Below are positions 17,413-26,887 of a stretch of DNA of 64,000 nt, piece after piece. The notes under the pieces were generated by a model. That model was given only the letters and a program-made list of their open reading frames with translations, had not been told where the DNA came from and searched no databases. This stretch comes from an uncultured Parabacteroides sp. GTDB taxonomy: Bacteria > Bacteroidota > Bacteroidia > Bacteroidales > Tannerellaceae. The stretch lies in assembly GCF_947855115.1 (NCBI RefSeq), contig NZ_CANTZW010000006.1, forward strand, positions 1-64,000. Reading direction: 5' to 3'. The translations under genes and the position numbers were made by a program. How positions within the stretch are numbered: the first letter of the stretch is position 1; each line of letters starts with the position of its first letter.

Positions 17413-18135
17413 CTATCTCTTCTCATGAGTAGAAGGTATCGTGAGCCCATAAATCGTAGCCTGTACGGCATGCGATAAGATATAGGCAGCAGGCGTATCG
17501 TTCGAGGGGGAATAGCCTTTGGAGAGCTTCCGGATTACGTGTTCTTTGCCCGTACCCAATATCGGAACCAATAAGGGAGCACCGTTTAAGATAAGCGGTC
17601 CCGTCATGGTGATCCGGTATTGGCCGGTAGAAGGTTGCTGGGATACCGCATAGTTACGGCTATCCGACAATAGCTCCATGGTGGTAGGGAAGATGGATGC
17701 CGTATGGGAGTCCTCGCCTACGCCGAGTATGACGCAATCGAACGTAGGCATTTGGTTGAACAACGGCAAGAATTCTTTTACGACCCATGAATAACGCATC
17801 GCCTCGGTACCCGGTTCGTTCTCACCCTTGATCCGGTGGATATGGTCTTCCGGAATACACAAAGGCTTAAAAAGCAAACGGTTCGCATGACCGTAATTAC
17901 TATCCGGGCTCGTTGGTGGAACGCAACGCTCGTCCACCCAGAAAAAACGGATGTTATTCCAGTCAATCTTCTCCTTATACTCATCCACCCAGAGAGAAAA
18001 CATATGTTTTGCCGTCTCCCCACCCGAAAGCGCCAGGTTAAACGGAGCGAAATCTTTCCGGCGAATCATCGCCATCATATCCTCCGTCATCGCCCGAAGC
18101 GCCTCTTTCATCTCATTATATCTCTTTATTTCCAT
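17413..18135 (-). CDS. pgl: 6-phosphogluconolactonase
   Basis: Hydrolyses 6-phosphogluconolactone to 6-phosphogluconate, the second oxidative pentose-phosphate step. From the ATG at 18135 (four bases after the zwf stop) the product is 240 residues, the usual DevB/Pgl length. Family motifs include NLALSGGETAKHMFSLW, FFWVDERCVPPTSPDSNYG and VILGVGEDSHTASIFP. A longer frame to 18177 would overlap zwf and is rejected. It is the last gene of rclA-gnd-zwf-pgl. Confidence 0.95.
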   Translation of the reverse strand: MEIKRYNEMKEALRAMTEDMMAMIRRKDFAPFNLALSGGETAKHMFSLWVDEYKEKIDWNNIRFFWVDERCVPPTSPDSNYGHANRLLFKPLCIPEDHIHRIKGENEPGTEAMRYSWVVKEFLPLFNQMPTFDCVILGVGEDSHTASIFPTTMELLSDSRNYAVSQQPSTGQYRITMTGPLILNGAPLLVPILGTGKEHVIRKLSKGYSPSNDTPAAYILSHAVQATIYGLTIPSTHEKR

Positions 18136-18139
18136 AAAA

Positions 18140-19606
18140 TTATTTTCTTTGACAGGCGCAGACTTTCTTTTCCACACCTAAAACAACAGTTTCCTCCGGC
18201 CCATCCTCGCCCGGCTCATAAAAGAACAAGTTCTTCGAACCCTCCTCTTTCCAATGGAGCAAGATCGGATCGATAAATTTCCAACTAGCTTCCAAGGCGT
18301 CGTTACGGGCATACAGGGTGGAATCGCCCAGCATGGCATCCAGTAACAGACGCTCGTAAGCATCGGGAAGATAGCTCTTCGAGAGGGAATCGTAGCGGAA
18401 ATCCATGCTGACTTGTTTCACCTCGAAACCGGCTCCCGGCATTTTCAACCCGAACTTCAAGGATATACTCTCGTTCGGTTGGATACGGATGGTCAATTTA
18501 TTGCAGGAACCTCCCGAACATTGCCCGACAAACAGTTGGTGGGGCGTAGACTTGAAATGGATCACCACCTCCGACGACTTCTCCGGCAGCTTCTTTCCCG
18601 TATAGAAATAGAAGGGCACGCCGCTCCAGCGCCAGTTATCGATAAAGAACTTCATCGCCACGTATGTCTCGGTATTCGAGTCGGGAGCTACGTTCTTCTC
18701 CTCCCGATAACCGATATATTGTCCACGGACAACCATCTTATCCATATCCAGTACCGTATACGGACGTATGGAGCGGAATACTTTCACGATCTCGTCACGA
18801 ATCGGTTCCGGCTCGAATATAGAGGGAGACTCCATGGCGATAAACGACATCAATTGCATCAAGTGATTCTGGATCATATCCCGCATCGCCCCGGCTCCAT
18901 CATAATATTTGCCCCGATTCTCCACCCCCAAGGTCTCGGAGGCACTGATCTCGATGGAATCGATATAATTACGATTCCACAATGGCTCGAAAATACCGTT
19001 CGAGAAGCGCAATACCAAGATATTCTGCACGGTCTCTTTCCCCAGATAATGGTCGATACGGTAAATCTCCTCCTCATGGAAGATATGCCGTAAATGATCG
19101 TTCAACCGACGGGCAGACTCCAAGCTGGTGCCAAACGGCTTCTCCACGATGATCCGCCGGAAACCATCCGAAGACTCGGTCTTGTTCAAACCACTCTCCA
19201 GCAAACATCGCGAGACGATCTCGTACATCACCGGCGGGGTAGCCAAGTAATAGATGATCTTATCCGGCAAATCGTGTTTCTCTTGCAAGAACTCGATGCG
19301 CTCACGCAATTTGTAGTATTCATCGGCATTCGTGGAATCGAAGGCGAGGTAATAAACATTCTCCAAGAAATCATCGACCAAGCCCTCATCGTAAGTCTTT
19401 CCCTTCTGGGCCTTCAAGATATGCGTGTGCTGCTCCGCGCGGAACTCCTCATCGCCATAAGCGGTGCGGGCGGCTCCCAAAATACAGAAGCGATCGGGTA
19501 GCAAGCCCCGGACATATAACTCGAACAAAGAAGGAAGCAACTTGCGACTGGTAAGATCGCCCGACGCCCCGAATATAACTAATAATTGATTATCTGCTTT
19601 TTTCAT
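18140..19606 (-). CDS. zwf: Glucose-6-phosphate 1-dehydrogenase
   Basis: Oxidises glucose-6-phosphate to the lactone with NADP, the first step of the oxidative pentose-phosphate pathway. From the ATG at 19606 the product is 488 residues, the standard length. The coenzyme motif VIFGASGDLTSRKLLPSL is at the N-terminus, EKPFGTSLESARRLN follows, and the substrate-binding/catalytic segment RIDHYLGKETVQN holds the active-site His. An upstream reading to 19702 lies inside gnd and is not credible. It lies four bases after gnd. Confidence 0.97.
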   Translation of the reverse strand: MKKADNQLLVIFGASGDLTSRKLLPSLFELYVRGLLPDRFCILGAARTAYGDEEFRAEQHTHILKAQKGKTYDEGLVDDFLENVYYLAFDSTNADEYYKLRERIEFLQEKHDLPDKIIYYLATPPVMYEIVSRCLLESGLNKTESSDGFRRIIVEKPFGTSLESARRLNDHLRHIFHEEEIYRIDHYLGKETVQNILVLRFSNGIFEPLWNRNYIDSIEISASETLGVENRGKYYDGAGAMRDMIQNHLMQLMSFIAMESPSIFEPEPIRDEIVKVFRSIRPYTVLDMDKMVVRGQYIGYREEKNVAPDSNTETYVAMKFFIDNWRWSGVPFYFYTGKKLPEKSSEVVIHFKSTPHQLFVGQCSGGSCNKLTIRIQPNESISLKFGLKMPGAGFEVKQVSMDFRYDSLSKSYLPDAYERLLLDAMLGDSTLYARNDALEASWKFIDPILLHWKEEGSKNLFFYEPGEDGPEETVVLGVEKKVCACQRK

Positions 19607-19610
19607 GCCT

Positions 19611-21071
19611 TTATACGTTATAAGTTCCAGAAACCGTCTTTCCTCCCTCACCCGTCCAGTTGGTATGGAAAAACTTACCACGCTCCCAATCAACCCGCTC
19701 ATAGGTATGAGCTCCGAAATAATCCCGCTGGGCTTGAATCAGGTTAGCGGCTGAATGCGGGGTAGACAGTCCATCGAAATAGCTCAACCCCGAACTCATC
19801 GCCGGCAAAGCCACTCCATGCAAGACACCCTCGGCTACCACTTGTCGCCAAGCCAGCAAGGAAGTCTCGATCTTTTGGATAAAGAACTCATCGAATAAGA
19901 GGTTCTCCAGATTCCGGTTCTTCTCATAAGCCTGCGTAATTTTCTCCAAGAAGACAGAGCGTATGATACATCCCTTCCGCCAGATCTTGGCGATCGTGCC
20001 GTAATCCAACTGCCAGTCATACCGCTTAGAGGCTTGGCGCAACAAGGAGAATCCCTGCGCATACGAAACCAACTTAGCCGCATACAAAGCCTGCTTGACC
20101 TCCTTCTCCGAGATCAAGGTCTGCCCCAGCACGCCACTCTTCGGATAAAGCGAGGATGCTTTTTTCCGTTCTTCCTGCATGGACGAAAGCATACGGGCGT
20201 AAACAGCCTCGGTAATCAACGTCAGCGGATCATTCTCGTCCATAGCGGCGATAGCGCTCCATTTGCCGGTACCTTTCTGGCCGGCGGCATCCAATATCTT
20301 ATCCAGCAGATAGCCCTCTCCCGCCTCGTCCTTGAAGCGGAGAATATCGGCCGTGATACCGATCAGGTAGCTATCCAGCTCTCCCGCGTTCCAGTCCTCA
20401 AAGATACGGGCCAAGGCCTCATTATCCAGACCCAGACGATTCCTCAACAAGGAATACGCCTCGGAAATCAACTGCATATCCCCATACTCGATGCCATTGT
20501 GTACCATTTTCACGAAATGGCCGGCTCCACCCGGGCCGATCCATTGGCAACAAGGCGTCCCGTCATCCAACTTGGCGGCGATGTTTTGCAAGACATCCTT
20601 CACCAGAGGCCAAGCGGCAGGCGAGCCACCCGGCATCACGGAAGGTCCGTACAAAGCCCCGATCTCTCCTCCGGAGATCCCAGTACCTACGAAATACATC
20701 CCATGCGCCTCCATCTCCTTCACCCGGCGTTCCGTATCATGGAAATCCGAGTTGCCACCATCGATAATCACATCACCGGGTGATAAGTAAGGGATCAATT
20801 GAGCCATCAGCTCATCCACCGGGGCACCCGCTTTTACCATCAGCATAATCTTGCGAGGACGCTCGATAGACGCTACAAATTCCTGTATCGTATGGGTTCC
20901 TATAAAATTCCTTCCTTTTCCACGACCGCTCATGAATCGGTCTACCACGCCTTCCTCTCCCGGCGCCGTACGATTATAAACGGATACGGTGAACCCCTTG
21001 CTTTCCATATTCAACGCAAGGTTCTCGCCCATCACGGCTAAGCCGATTAATCCAATGTTTGATGTTTTCAT
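19611..21071 (-). CDS. gnd: 6-phosphogluconate dehydrogenase, decarboxylating
   Basis: Converts 6-phosphogluconate to ribulose-5-phosphate, CO2 and NADPH. The 486-residue product has the N-terminal Rossmann motif GLIGLAVMGENLALNMESKG, the segment IIDGGNSDFHDTERRVKEM, the active-site stretch GPGGAGHFVKMVHNGIEYGDMQLI and the C-terminal YFGAHTYERVD. It lies ten bases downstream of rclA. With zwf and pgl it forms the complete oxidative branch in one unit, transcribed gnd-zwf-pgl. Confidence 0.98.
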   Translation of the reverse strand: MKTSNIGLIGLAVMGENLALNMESKGFTVSVYNRTAPGEEGVVDRFMSGRGKGRNFIGTHTIQEFVASIERPRKIMLMVKAGAPVDELMAQLIPYLSPGDVIIDGGNSDFHDTERRVKEMEAHGMYFVGTGISGGEIGALYGPSVMPGGSPAAWPLVKDVLQNIAAKLDDGTPCCQWIGPGGAGHFVKMVHNGIEYGDMQLISEAYSLLRNRLGLDNEALARIFEDWNAGELDSYLIGITADILRFKDEAGEGYLLDKILDAAGQKGTGKWSAIAAMDENDPLTLITEAVYARMLSSMQEERKKASSLYPKSGVLGQTLISEKEVKQALYAAKLVSYAQGFSLLRQASKRYDWQLDYGTIAKIWRKGCIIRSVFLEKITQAYEKNRNLENLLFDEFFIQKIETSLLAWRQVVAEGVLHGVALPAMSSGLSYFDGLSTPHSAANLIQAQRDYFGAHTYERVDWERGKFFHTNWTGEGGKTVSGTYNV

Positions 21072-21081
21072 ATTTATGTTT

Positions 21082-22461
21082 TTATTTTATTAATCCAAAT
21101 AGATCATTTAAAGCCTCACTCATCGACGGATGGGTGAATATCGAATCCCGGAGGAACGTGTAGTCTTGATCCAGACGCATCGCCAAGCTAACCGTATTTA
21201 TAACCTCGCTGGACTCGGCGCAGAATAAGGTACATCCTAGGATCTTCCCGGTACCCGCATCTACCACGGCTTTCAGCAAGCCATCCGTCTGCTCGATGGT
21301 ACGGGTACGAGGCATGGCGGCGGCAGGCAGGCTGACCACCTTTATATTCTTACCCATCTTACGGGCTTGCGTCTCGTTCAACCCGACATGGGCCAACGGA
21401 GGATCGATGAATACGGAGTAAGCCACGGCTTCCCGGTCATCCAAGCTCCGGAAACCGCTGCCAAACAACTCTTCCCGGATAATACGGTAATCATCCAAAG
21501 ACAGATAGGTGAATTGCAATCCACCATGTACATCCCCGATCGCCCAGATATTAGGGATATTGGTACGCAACTTACTATCTACCTCGATAGCGCCACGATG
21601 GGTCGTCTGTATTCCGGCGGCTTGCAGGTTCAAGCTTTCCGTATTCGGTTTACGGCCGGTAGCCAAAAGCACTGCCTCGGCATCCAGCCGTAAGGTATCT
21701 CCCGAGATAGCGTTACGGCAGATCACCGTGGCACGTTCGGCATCCTGCTCGATCGTCTGCACGACCGTATTCAAATGGATGGCGATCCCTTTTTTCTCCA
21801 GCACAGACTTCACGGACTCGGCGATATCCCGGTCTTCACGGGGGATAAACACCTCCCCTGCCTCCAAGACCGTCACCTTCGATCCGAAACCAGCGAACAT
21901 GGAAGCGAATTCCAGCCCGATGTATCCACCTCCGACAATCACCAGATGCCGTGGCAATTTCTCCAGTTCCATGATAGATGTACTTGTATATACGTAAGGA
22001 TTATCTTCGATACCGCTTATCGTAGGAATAATCGTCGTGGCTCCGGTATTGATGAATATCCTCTCGCCTTCCAGCAAAAAGGAGTCCGTATCCGTTTTCA
22101 CGATAATCTCATAAGGGGAACGAAAAGAAGCCTCGCCGGTATAGATCGTCACGGTCTCCCGGTCATCCAGATTCTTGAAATTCTTCTCACGAAGCAAAGA
22201 GGTGAGTTTTTCCTTGGCAAGGATCGCCTGCTTAAACTCCTCCGCATATTGCTCGAAGGTAGAAGGCCTGCGATACCCTGCCACCTGAGCGTAATGGACA
22301 AGCGCTTTCGTCGGTATACAGCCGATATTGATACAAGTACCTCCGTACATACCCGCCGAACGCTCTACCACGGCTACATTCCATCCATGATTAGCCAAAT
22401 CCACCGCCAAGGTTTTTCCACCTTTCCCAAAACCAATAATAATCGCGTCGTACTTTTTCAT
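21082..22461 (-). CDS. rclA: RclA-like flavin disulfide reductase
   Basis: A 459-residue pyridine nucleotide-disulfide oxidoreductase. The FAD motif is AIIIGFGKGGKTLAVDLA, and the redox-active pair C43/C48 is in GGTCINIGCIPTKALVH. A NAD(P)-binding motif GGGYIGLEFASMFAGFGSKV and a dimerisation domain ending THPSMSEALNDLFGLIK follow. From memory it is strongly similar along its whole length to E. coli RclA (YkgC), a copper(II) reductase that protects from hypochlorous acid. Mercuric reductase-like and lipoamide dehydrogenase-like enzymes are alternatives, but no mercury genes are near. It is the first gene of rclA-gnd-zwf-pgl, so the reductase is made together with an NADPH supply. Confidence 0.88.
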   Translation of the reverse strand: MKKYDAIIIGFGKGGKTLAVDLANHGWNVAVVERSAGMYGGTCINIGCIPTKALVHYAQVAGYRRPSTFEQYAEEFKQAILAKEKLTSLLREKNFKNLDDRETVTIYTGEASFRSPYEIIVKTDTDSFLLEGERIFINTGATTIIPTISGIEDNPYVYTSTSIMELEKLPRHLVIVGGGYIGLEFASMFAGFGSKVTVLEAGEVFIPREDRDIAESVKSVLEKKGIAIHLNTVVQTIEQDAERATVICRNAISGDTLRLDAEAVLLATGRKPNTESLNLQAAGIQTTHRGAIEVDSKLRTNIPNIWAIGDVHGGLQFTYLSLDDYRIIREELFGSGFRSLDDREAVAYSVFIDPPLAHVGLNETQARKMGKNIKVVSLPAAAMPRTRTIEQTDGLLKAVVDAGTGKILGCTLFCAESSEVINTVSLAMRLDQDYTFLRDSIFTHPSMSEALNDLFGLIK

Positions 22462-22535
22462 TTCTGATTTATCTCCTTTTCGTTAGACATTAAAATAACA
22501 TTCGTTTTAACCTAATTGTTGCGAATTTCATATCG

Positions 22536-22565
22536 CAAAAATAGCTCCAGCCCTTATTTTACAAA
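22536..22565 (-). promoter_or_regulatory. Promoter of the rclA-gnd-zwf-pgl operon
   Basis: On the minus strand TTTG (22565-22562), 18 bases, TATTTTTG (22543-22536). A full consensus match with a leader of about 70 bases to the rclA ATG. Confidence 0.6.
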
Positions 22566-22670
22566 ATGGCTGTTCACCCTATATGCTTAGCCATTTTTCC
22601 CGAAATCAAGAATTAAAATAGATTATTTTTATTATTGGGTTCTTGAACATTCACACATACATTTTAGTTT

Positions 22671-22678
22671 TATATTTG
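22671..22678 (+). promoter_or_regulatory. -7 element for the DUF2156 gene
   Basis: TATATTTG on the plus strand, 28 bases upstream of the ATG at 22706. No clear -33 TTTG was found. It supports the ATG at 22706 over the TTG at 22643. Confidence 0.45.
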
Positions 22679-22705
22679 CAGTTTGTAAAACAGTACAAAA
22701 AATTT

Positions 22706-23620
22706 ATGGATATACCGTTTAGACCAATCAGGTTAGAAGACAAAGAGATCATAACCTCATTTACATTTCCCAGCGATTATCGCAATTGTGATTTTTCTTT
22801 CGCGAACATGTGTAGTTGGCGTTTTTTATATGATAGTGAATTTGCTATCGTGGATGGTTATTTATTGATCCGTTTCATGATCGAGGATAAGAGCCGTTTC
22901 GCCTATATGATGCCTGTCGGAAAGGGAAGTTTAGCGAATGCCATCCGTTTACTGGAAGAGGATTCTTTAAAACATGGACATCCACTCTGTATGCTGGGTA
23001 TCACCCCTGATGCCAAAGACCAATTGGAAGGCGCGCTTCCCGGAAGCTTTTTCTATATCCCGGAACGGGATTACTTCGATTACATTTATTTACGGGAGGA
23101 TTTAGCTACCCTACGGGGTAAAAAATATCAATCCAAGCGTAATCATATCAATAATTTCAAGAAACGTTATTCGTATGAATATGTCCCCATCACATCGGAG
23201 ATCGTACCACAATGCCTAAAACTGGAATGCAAATGGTATAAGGCGAACAACGAGAATAATGACGGGGAAGAACTTAATGACGAACGTCGCTCCCTTACGT
23301 ATGCCTTACATCATTTCGAGAACTTAAACCTGATAGGTGGCGCTATCCGGGTCGATAACGAGATTATCGCCTTTTCCTTCGGGGCACCGATCAATCATAA
23401 TACATTCGGAGTTCACGTGGAGAAAGCGGACGTGAATTTTGACGGCGCATATACGGTGATCAACCAAGAGCTAGCATCCCACCTTCCGGAAACATATATG
23501 TATATAAACCGGGAGGAAGATCTCGGTATACCGGGCTTGCGTAAAGCGAAACTTTCTTATCAGCCTACCATATTGCTAGAAAAGAACGCAGCCATAAAGA
23601 AGTTGACAGTTGATCGTTAA
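22706..23620 (+). CDS. DUF2156 (phosphatidylglycerol lysyltransferase-type C-terminal domain) protein
   Basis: A 304-residue soluble protein of the DUF2156 family, which has the GNAT-like fold found in the aminoacyl-transferring half of MprF-type enzymes. Family features include RPIRLEDKEIITSF at the N-terminus, KYQSKRNHINNFKKRYSYEY in the middle and VHVEKADVNFDGAYTVINQE near the end. It lacks the membrane helices of MprF, so membrane lipid modification is only one option. The last codons (LTVDR) and stop lie inside an inverted-repeat element (23601-23659). The next gene is also a GNAT protein, 53 bases away, probably co-transcribed. Confidence 0.82.
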   Translation: MDIPFRPIRLEDKEIITSFTFPSDYRNCDFSFANMCSWRFLYDSEFAIVDGYLLIRFMIEDKSRFAYMMPVGKGSLANAIRLLEEDSLKHGHPLCMLGITPDAKDQLEGALPGSFFYIPERDYFDYIYLREDLATLRGKKYQSKRNHINNFKKRYSYEYVPITSEIVPQCLKLECKWYKANNENNDGEELNDERRSLTYALHHFENLNLIGGAIRVDNEIIAFSFGAPINHNTFGVHVEKADVNFDGAYTVINQELASHLPETYMYINREEDLGIPGLRKAKLSYQPTILLEKNAAIKKLTVDR

Positions 23621-23660
23621 ATATCGTTTATCGCAACTGTCGACTATAAACTGTCAACTA
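23601..23660. repeat. Intergenic repeat element with TTGACAGTT/AACTGTCAA arms
   Basis: AGTTGACAGTT (23601-23611) is a perfect inverted copy of AACTGTCAACT (23649-23659), with a third copy, AACTGTCGACT, at 23635-23645. A similar but diverged arrangement lies at 44144-44208. Both abut or contain a stop codon. Confidence 0.5.
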
Positions 23661-23673
23661 AATTATAAAGATT

Positions 23674-24636
23674 ATGGACAAGAAACAACAAATCGTAAGC
23701 CTATGGCGAACCTGTTTCGGGGACTCCGAGGCTTTTATCAGTCTTTATTTCGACCGTGTTTACAAGGACGAGAACACCATGACCATCGAGAAGGATGGTA
23801 AAATCGTATCAGCCTTGCAGATAATTCCTTATACGATGACTTACTTGGGTACCGAGATCTCGGTGGCCTATATCTCCGGAGCATGTACGGCCCCGGAAGA
23901 GAGAGGCCAAGGGCTTATGCGACAACTTCTACAAGAGACTTTCGAGGAAATGAAACGGCGTGAGGTTACTATCTCTGCCTTGATTCCCGCCAATCCTTGG
24001 TTATTCGATTATTATAGGGAACAAGGTTATACCGAGGCTTTTGATTATTCATTGGAGACATATATACGCCCGAATATACCGGTCCAGCTCCCCCAAATAA
24101 CGGTTATCCAACCAGAAGTACCGACAACCGATGAGTTGTTTGCTTACTTTAACCGTAAATTGCGCGAACGTCCTTCATGTATCTTACACTCATATGACAA
24201 TTTTATCACGATACTCCGAGATCTTCAATTAGGTAACGGAGGAATGTATGTAGCTTTAGACGAGCATGAGAAAGTGATCGGCATGGCTTTGGCACTGCCT
24301 CTCGATACCAAAAACGCACCATCCGATAAAAAGCTTCTTGTCAAAGAACTTCTTTATGACTCGGAAGAAATCAAGGAATTATTATTACAAGAGCTTACCC
24401 TGCAAAATAAGGTATCGCAGGCAACGGTCAAAACCCCTCCGACCCCTCCGGGTACCCTACCTATGGGGATGGCCCGCATCATCGACACGAAACGAATGAT
24501 CCATCTTTGGCTATCCAAACAGCATGAAAGCCCTATTTCCAAAAAAGACTTTGAAGAAATGGATAACCAGACATTGACACGGCAGTTGCTTGGCTATCAG
24601 GGAAGGATGGCTTATATGAGCCTGATGCTGGATTAA
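23674..24636 (+). CDS. GNAT-family N-acetyltransferase
   Basis: A 320-residue acetyltransferase. The acetyl-CoA binding motif A is VAYISGACTAPEERGQGLMRQLLQETFEEMKRR (residues about 67-100), with the R/Q-x-x-G-x-G/A pattern RGQGLM. A second, divergent domain follows; in related two-domain proteins this is an SCP2-like fold. The insert KTPPTPPGTLPMG (about residue 250) is proline-rich and looks like a low-complexity loop. It follows the DUF2156 gene and ends at a terminator. Confidence 0.85.
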   Translation: MDKKQQIVSLWRTCFGDSEAFISLYFDRVYKDENTMTIEKDGKIVSALQIIPYTMTYLGTEISVAYISGACTAPEERGQGLMRQLLQETFEEMKRREVTISALIPANPWLFDYYREQGYTEAFDYSLETYIRPNIPVQLPQITVIQPEVPTTDELFAYFNRKLRERPSCILHSYDNFITILRDLQLGNGGMYVALDEHEKVIGMALALPLDTKNAPSDKKLLVKELLYDSEEIKELLLQELTLQNKVSQATVKTPPTPPGTLPMGMARIIDTKRMIHLWLSKQHESPISKKDFEEMDNQTLTRQLLGYQGRMAYMSLMLD

Positions 24637-24651
24637 ATTCTTACACAAAAT

Positions 24652-24680
24652 AAAAAAGGGAGCCTTTAGCCCCCTTTTTC
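24652..24680 (+). terminator. Terminator after the GNAT gene
   Basis: AAAAAGGGAGC pairs with GCCCCCTTTTT with one mismatch around CTTTA, followed by T residues on the plus strand. It sits between convergent genes. Confidence 0.7.
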
Positions 24681-24700
24681 ATTTATACTTAAATGTACAT

Positions 24701-26887
24701 TTATTCACCCGTATTTATTAAATCATATTTTATCACATTATCTTCTATAGGATTCAAGTACCAACCTGGAGTATCATCTCCTTTAATCCAGCTTTCAAAA
24801 CCTTCATAAGCATCATCAATACGAATCGTCTCTTTCGGATAGGTCGCAAATTCTTGTGCCGGAATACAGAGAGCCCACATCAACCTGTTCTCATTTGATA
24901 CATAGTCTTCCGTACTATTATCATTAGAAGAAGCCTTATCTGTACCTCTATAACCTGCCACATGAACTTCATCCCTACGGTCTGAATCAAAGCCATTGGT
25001 AACAATAAAGAGGTTGAAATTATTAACGTTTATCACTCCACTAATAGGTGTATTAAAATCAACTGTCACTTCATTCACTACAGGTTCCGTTGTTATATTA
25101 TAAGTATTGATCGGAATTCTCTCCGAACTACCCAGTAGTGAATGAGCATCTGAAAATAGTGAAACCACAGCCTTGCTTTGCCCAGCCTCAGCCCCAGAAA
25201 CAGTTGAAGCTGATACCTCATCCAATTGGAAACCTACACCAATCTGTTTTGTCGCACCTGTTGCATACAACGTATATCTGATCTTCACTGATTTCGTTTT
25301 ATCTCTCTCTTTGCGATTCATGACCTCAACTTTAAGCACAAGATCATTCATGTCATAATCTCCAGTTACAGGCCAATTATCCTCGAATAGATAAACGTAA
25401 GGTAATGTCTCTGTTTCTTCGTAAGTTTCATCATCATCCGGTTCACCTGTACCTTCATTATGGTTACCGCCATTATTACAGTCATCTTCGTCTATTTTAA
25501 CAAAACCTTGACCTTTAGAAAACGCTACACCAGGACCAGGATAATAACATTGATCAAACATATTATTTTGAGTATGTTTCTTACACTCTATATTGAGTAG
25601 CTTCCCATATTGTAGTTGGATTCCCAATCCTCTCTCTATAATTATCTCATCAACTTTAAACAGTGCATAATCTGTATCACTTCCCAAAACCCAACTCTTT
25701 TTTCCTGCAAAATCAACACGTTTTCCTACCCACATAGACTTAGCATCCATACATAAAGTCAATCCCCGTGCATTTAAATAATCTACCTCCATATAAGCGG
25801 CCGGAGCAACATTGATAGAAGCATCTTTAACATAAAACTCATCAGCTTCAAATTTACAGAAATTATCCAGTTTGCTATTCTCTACCATTGAAATATTCTT
25901 CGCATCAAACTCACGCATATTTACAATATAGCTATTTTTCAAAGCTGTCAACTTTTTCACATCGAAATCTCCTTTATTATAAATGGAGCTATTTAAATCC
26001 ATCGTCACCTGTGCAATATCGAAATCACCTTCATTAACAATAGATGTATTATCGGTCATATACAACTTATTTTTATCCTCATCTTCACTTTCAAATTCTC
26101 CACCATCTTGGATAGCAATTCTAGATGTCCCACTCATTATTATACTACCATCTGTCTCTATTTTTCCTCCGTCTAAAATATAGATAGAAGTCTCTTTTCC
26201 TAATCGAAGCCCCTTATTTGAAATCTTCCAAGTTCCTTTCACATAGATCTTAACATTCCCCCCTTCAATAGAAACATTACCACTAAGTGTAGCATTCTCA
26301 GGAATCATATAAGTCTTATTCGTTCGCAAAGTAACACGCCCCTTTCCTGAAATAGTTTCACAATCTGAACCAATAGTATAGTCTATTGTAGGAAAATCAG
26401 TATTTGAACTTCTTAGTTGAGCATAAGTACTTTTTGTAGAAGTTGCTGGTTCTCCAATATTACAAACCATATTTTCCCCTTCTACAACATCATAGGCAAA
26501 TACCGCTGTTCTATGATAAGGATCTGTAACACGGAGATAAACAGTAGACATATCATCCGGGAAATTAAGCTCAATGCAATACGGAACCTTACTATTAGTC
26601 TTCTGCCCCGAACCAGGGATCATTTTCGCATTTTCATCAAAAAGAGGGTTCATTGTAAATGCCTCTACTGTATAAAAGTATTTACCGTCATACGCATCTG
26701 GAACATTTACTGTCAGTGTTTTAGATTTTCCCGTGGAAAAAGCATTATCCGCAGGAGCTTCCACCTCTGGTGTCGGATCCGGCTCCGGATCTGGAGTAGG
26801 TTCATAGATATCTGCCGTACAAGCGGCCAGTAGCGTTCCAAATAACGCTAGCACCATGAATTTTAGTTTTAGAATAGGCCTCATCAT
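24701..26887 (-). CDS. LruC-domain (DUF4842) surface lipoprotein
   Basis: A 728-residue predicted lipoprotein, with signal MMRPILKLKFMVLALFGTLLAAC and lipobox Cys at about residue 23, then a short acidic Pro-rich linker (PTPDPEPDPTPEV). Residues about 190-390 are a run of short irregular repeats (TSIVNEGDFDIAQVTMD, SSIYNKGDFDVKKLTAL, SYIVNMREFDAKNISMV) suggestive of a beta-helix. The C-terminal DUF4842/LruC domain starts around 490 with YLFEDNWPVTGDYDMNDLVL. Such proteins are exposed on the Bacteroidota cell surface; the ligand is unknown. Codon use is more AT-rich than its neighbours, which may mean later acquisition. It is a single-gene unit. Confidence 0.85.
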   Translation of the reverse strand: MMRPILKLKFMVLALFGTLLAACTADIYEPTPDPEPDPTPEVEAPADNAFSTGKSKTLTVNVPDAYDGKYFYTVEAFTMNPLFDENAKMIPGSGQKTNSKVPYCIELNFPDDMSTVYLRVTDPYHRTAVFAYDVVEGENMVCNIGEPATSTKSTYAQLRSSNTDFPTIDYTIGSDCETISGKGRVTLRTNKTYMIPENATLSGNVSIEGGNVKIYVKGTWKISNKGLRLGKETSIYILDGGKIETDGSIIMSGTSRIAIQDGGEFESEDEDKNKLYMTDNTSIVNEGDFDIAQVTMDLNSSIYNKGDFDVKKLTALKNSYIVNMREFDAKNISMVENSKLDNFCKFEADEFYVKDASINVAPAAYMEVDYLNARGLTLCMDAKSMWVGKRVDFAGKKSWVLGSDTDYALFKVDEIIIERGLGIQLQYGKLLNIECKKHTQNNMFDQCYYPGPGVAFSKGQGFVKIDEDDCNNGGNHNEGTGEPDDDETYEETETLPYVYLFEDNWPVTGDYDMNDLVLKVEVMNRKERDKTKSVKIRYTLYATGATKQIGVGFQLDEVSASTVSGAEAGQSKAVVSLFSDAHSLLGSSERIPINTYNITTEPVVNEVTVDFNTPISGVINVNNFNLFIVTNGFDSDRRDEVHVAGYRGTDKASSNDNSTEDYVSNENRLMWALCIPAQEFATYPKETIRIDDAYEGFESWIKGDDTPGWYLNPIEDNVIKYDLINTGE

